Below are positions 33,954-36,131 of a stretch of DNA of 36,131 nucleotides, piece after piece. This stretch comes from Chloroflexaceae bacterium (GTDB lineage Bacteria; Chloroflexota; Chloroflexia; Chloroflexales; Chloroflexaceae), in assembly GCA_012031225.1 (NCBI GenBank), contig JAAUTZ010000028.1:3130-39260 (forward strand). The letters are read 5' to 3'. Position 1 is the stretch's first letter. Each line of letters begins with the position of its first letter. The translations under genes were made by a program, and so were the position numbers. The notes beneath the pieces are model-generated. The model saw only the letters and a list, made by a program, of their open reading frames with translations, was not told where the DNA came from and searched no databases.

Positions 33954-34074
33954 GTCTTTCCTATTACCCACTACCCGACCACACAAAAGCCTCGCTGATG
34001 CAGTGGGTGCGGCAAGCGTGTGCGTGCAGGTGGTACCGCGCTTACCGCACCGCCGCCCCTACCTTGAATGATTC

Positions 34075-34102
34075 TTGCTTAACAGTAAAAATATGGTACA
34101 CT
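34075..34102 (+). promoter_or_regulatory. Candidate promoter of prpE
   Basis: TTGCTT (34075-34080) and TACACT (34097-34102) are separated by 16 bases, with AT-rich spacer. Predicted transcript start near 34109. Confidence 0.5.
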
Positions 34103-34110
34103 TTCAACAT

Positions 34111-34124
34111 ATCTGCACGCAGAT
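34111..34124 (+). promoter_or_regulatory. Palindrome at the prpE transcript start (operator candidate)
   Basis: ATCTGCACGCAGAT is a perfect six-base-arm palindrome with a two-base centre, just downstream of the predicted -10 box. A repressor bound here would block initiation. Confidence 0.45.
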
Positions 34125-34183
34125 CGCACTAGGGATCCATTTCTGTGTGCAAACTATTATCATAGCTGATGTCAGGAGGTTCG

Positions 34184-36085
34184 ATGATGAGCTATCAAGA
34201 GATGCATCAATGCTCGATCTCGCAGCCCGCCGAATTTTGGGGTGCGCTCGCGGAGGAGTTGCACTGGTATCGCAAGTGGGATACTGTGCTGGACGACTCG
34301 AACGCGCCCTTCTTTCGCTGGTTTGTGGGCGGTGAGACGAATATCTGCTACAACGCCGTAGATCGGCACGCGCTCGGCCCCAAGCGCGGGCAAGCCGCCC
34401 TGATCTGGGAAAGCCCCGAAGCCGATCAATCACGTACACTGACCTTCCACGAGCTGTACCGCGAGGTCAATCGCCTTGCCGCCACGCTCAAAGCCTTGGG
34501 CGTGCAGAAGGGTGATCGCGTGATCATCTACATGCCGATGGTTCCTGAAGCGATCTTTAGCATGCTGGCGTGTGCCCGCATCGGGGCGATCCACTCGGTC
34601 GTCTTCGGTGGCTTTAGCATTAGTTCGCTTGCCAACCGCATCAACGATGCCGAACCAACGATGATCCTGACGGCTGATGCAGGTCTCCGTAAGGGCTTGC
34701 CTGTGCCGCTCAAAGAGATTGTGGATGAGTCCCTTGAACTGGCGACGGTGGATACGGTCAAGCATGTGTTGGTGCTGGAGCGCGGGATCGTCAAGAATAC
34801 GATGAAAGAGGGGCGCGATCTCGATTGGCAGACGCAAGTCAACGAACACGGCAAGCCCTACGTTGAGCCGGAGCGCATGCTTAGCACCGATCCGCTGTAC
34901 ATCCTCTACACCTCTGGCACAACGGGCAAGCCCAAGGGCGTAGTGCGCGATACCGGTGGCTATATGGTTGCGCTGCACGCCTCGATGGGCCACATCTACG
35001 ATGTGGGCGATGGTGATGTCTACTGGTCTACCTCTGATATTGGCTGGGTGGTGGGGCATAGCTACATTGTTTATGCGCCACTGCTCAAAGGCGTGCCGAC
35101 CATCGTCTTTGAAGGTCGCCCCGATCACCCCGATCCCGGCGTGTGGTGGCGCGTGATCGAGAAGTATGGCGTGACGTGTATGTTCACCGCGCCAACGGCG
35201 TTACGTGCGCTCCGCAAGTTCCCCGAACACTGGATGCAGCAGAGTGATCTGTCGAGCCTGAAGCGCGTCTTTAGTGCGGGCGAGCCACTCGATGGGCCCA
35301 CCTACGATTGGGCGACGGCGATGCTCGGCTTGCCCGTGATTGACCACTACTGGCAGACCGAGAGCGGCTGGTCTATGATTGCGAATTCGGTGGGCATCGA
35401 AGACCTGCCGATTAAGTCCGGCTCGCCCACCTTCGCCGCGATGGGCCACCATCTGGAGGTGGTGGACATTGACGGCAACCCGGTGCCACGCGGCGAGAAG
35501 GGCTTGCTGGTGGACTACCCGCCGCTGCCGCCGGGCATGCTGCTGACGCTCTGGAACGATGACGACCGCTACCTCAAGAGCTACTGGACGCACTTCAAGG
35601 ACAAGCAGCTGTACCTCACGGGCGACTATGCGATCCACGATGCGGACGGCTACTTCTGGCTGCTGGGGCGGGCCGATGAGGTGATGAATGTGTCGGGGCA
35701 CCGGCTGGGAACCCGCGAGATCGAGGAAGTGGTCTCTTCGCATCCGGCGATTGCCGAAGCCAGTGTGATCGGCGTGCGCGACGAGTTGCGCGGCGAGGCG
35801 GTGCTAGTGGTGTCGGTGCTAAAGGCGCACATTGTCCCCGCTGAGCAGGATAAGATTGCGAATGAGATTCGCCAGCTAGTGCGGGAGCGCATCGGTGCGA
35901 TTGCCACGCCCCACGGGGTTCACTTCGTCAGTACGCTGCCCAAGACACGCAGCGGCAAGATTATGCGGCGCGTGATCCGCGCTGTGTATCAGGGCGATAA
36001 TATCGGCGACCTCAGCACGATTGAGGATGATGCAACGGTGGATATGGTGCGCGAGGCGGTCGAGATTATGAAGGGCGAGTTCTAG
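34184..36085 (+). CDS. prpE: Propionyl-CoA synthetase (acetyl-CoA synthetase family)
   Basis: PrpE makes propionyl-CoA from propionate, ATP and CoA. The 633-residue protein matches PrpE rather than Acs at diagnostic places: GKPKGVVRDTGGYMVAL, SDIGWVVGHSYIVYAPLL, FTAPTALRALRKFPEHW, SAGEPLDGPTYDW, IDHYWQTESGWSMI (Tyr where Acs has Trp) and LGRADEVMNVSGHRLGTREIEE. The C-terminal PKTRSGKIMRRVI carries the catalytic Lys. AGGAGG at 34174-34179 serves ATG 34184 or 34187; ATG 34169 lies upstream of that site and is unlikely. Divergent from acs, so short-chain acid activation genes share one regulatory region. Propionate specificity is inferred from motifs. Confidence 0.9.
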   Translation: MMSYQEMHQCSISQPAEFWGALAEELHWYRKWDTVLDDSNAPFFRWFVGGETNICYNAVDRHALGPKRGQAALIWESPEADQSRTLTFHELYREVNRLAATLKALGVQKGDRVIIYMPMVPEAIFSMLACARIGAIHSVVFGGFSISSLANRINDAEPTMILTADAGLRKGLPVPLKEIVDESLELATVDTVKHVLVLERGIVKNTMKEGRDLDWQTQVNEHGKPYVEPERMLSTDPLYILYTSGTTGKPKGVVRDTGGYMVALHASMGHIYDVGDGDVYWSTSDIGWVVGHSYIVYAPLLKGVPTIVFEGRPDHPDPGVWWRVIEKYGVTCMFTAPTALRALRKFPEHWMQQSDLSSLKRVFSAGEPLDGPTYDWATAMLGLPVIDHYWQTESGWSMIANSVGIEDLPIKSGSPTFAAMGHHLEVVDIDGNPVPRGEKGLLVDYPPLPPGMLLTLWNDDDRYLKSYWTHFKDKQLYLTGDYAIHDADGYFWLLGRADEVMNVSGHRLGTREIEEVVSSHPAIAEASVIGVRDELRGEAVLVVSVLKAHIVPAEQDKIANEIRQLVRERIGAIATPHGVHFVSTLPKTRSGKIMRRVIRAVYQGDNIGDLSTIEDDATVDMVREAVEIMKGEF

Positions 36086-36089
36086 GGGG

Positions 36090-36131
36090 CAGGTGTCAGG
36101 GGTCGGGTGTCAGGTGTCAGGGGTCGGGTGT
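36090..36131. repeat. Heptamer satellite running off the right edge
   Basis: Two perfect 21-base copies (36090-36110 and 36111-36131), each made of three heptamers: CAGGTGT, CAGGGGT, CGGGTGT. It begins four bases after the prpE stop and may continue beyond the window. Same family as 25120-25149 on the opposite strand. Confidence 0.9.

Noticed and set aside
31737-36085. Propionyl-CoA synthase of the 3-hydroxypropionate bicycle
   Set aside because: That enzyme is a very large three-domain fusion; both genes here are single-domain synthetases of normal Acs/PrpE length.
1-36131. tRNA, rRNA, insertion sequence or prophage genes
   Set aside because: I saw no tRNA-like cloverleaf ending, no ribosomal RNA segment, no transposase with inverted ends and no phage structural genes. 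The only mobile-type gene is the Rpn-family nuclease.

Overview
The window looks like a chromosomal segment from a member of the phylum Chloroflexota, probably class Chloroflexia. The evidence is G+C-rich coding sequence combined with AT-rich TATAAT boxes, a secreted beta-helix protein ending in a YLP-x-V-x-R-like tail, a Rab-like small GTPase with its companion genes, and heptamer satellites. The phylum assignment is an inference from gene content and style; no ribosomal RNA or other marker is present to confirm it.

Layout, left half. A truncated DinB-family gene sits at the left edge. Next is an Rpn/PD-(D/E)XK nuclease gene with a duplicated 3' end (480-1688), then lipB-lipA (lipoate synthesis), a sulfatase-like hydrolase and lgt (lipoprotein maturation). 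A minus-strand signalling cluster follows (9535 down to 6226): coiled-coil protein, longin-like protein, Rab-like GTPase and a soluble PAS histidine kinase. After it come a membrane glycosyltransferase and a class III aminotransferase, divergent from fumC.

Layout, centre. Positions 15005-21518 form an aminophosphonate island. It holds a HpnW/PbfD-like FAD oxidoreductase on the plus strand, and on the minus strand phnX followed by a three-gene ABC transporter (lipoprotein binding protein, ATPase, fused double permease). No phnW aminotransferase is present. The probable route is uptake of an aminophosphonate, oxidation by the FAD enzyme (or transamination by another aminotransferase) to phosphonoacetaldehyde, then PhnX cleavage to acetaldehyde and phosphate. 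A large secreted polymorphic-repeat beta-helix protein lies next to it.

Layout, right half. A mobA gene without a visible start codon is flanked on both sides by short tandem repeats. It is followed by a tight plus-strand run: molybdopterin oxidoreductase, DinB protein, RmlD-like reductase and endonuclease V. Then come a short cysteinyl-tRNA-synthetase/MshC-like ligase, a LysM lipoprotein and a convergent STAS protein. The window ends with divergent acetyl-CoA synthetase (acs) and propionyl-CoA synthetase (prpE) genes and the start of a heptamer satellite.

Gene starts were chosen from visible ribosome binding sites and family alignments from memory. No database search was run, so family names rest on motif recognition.
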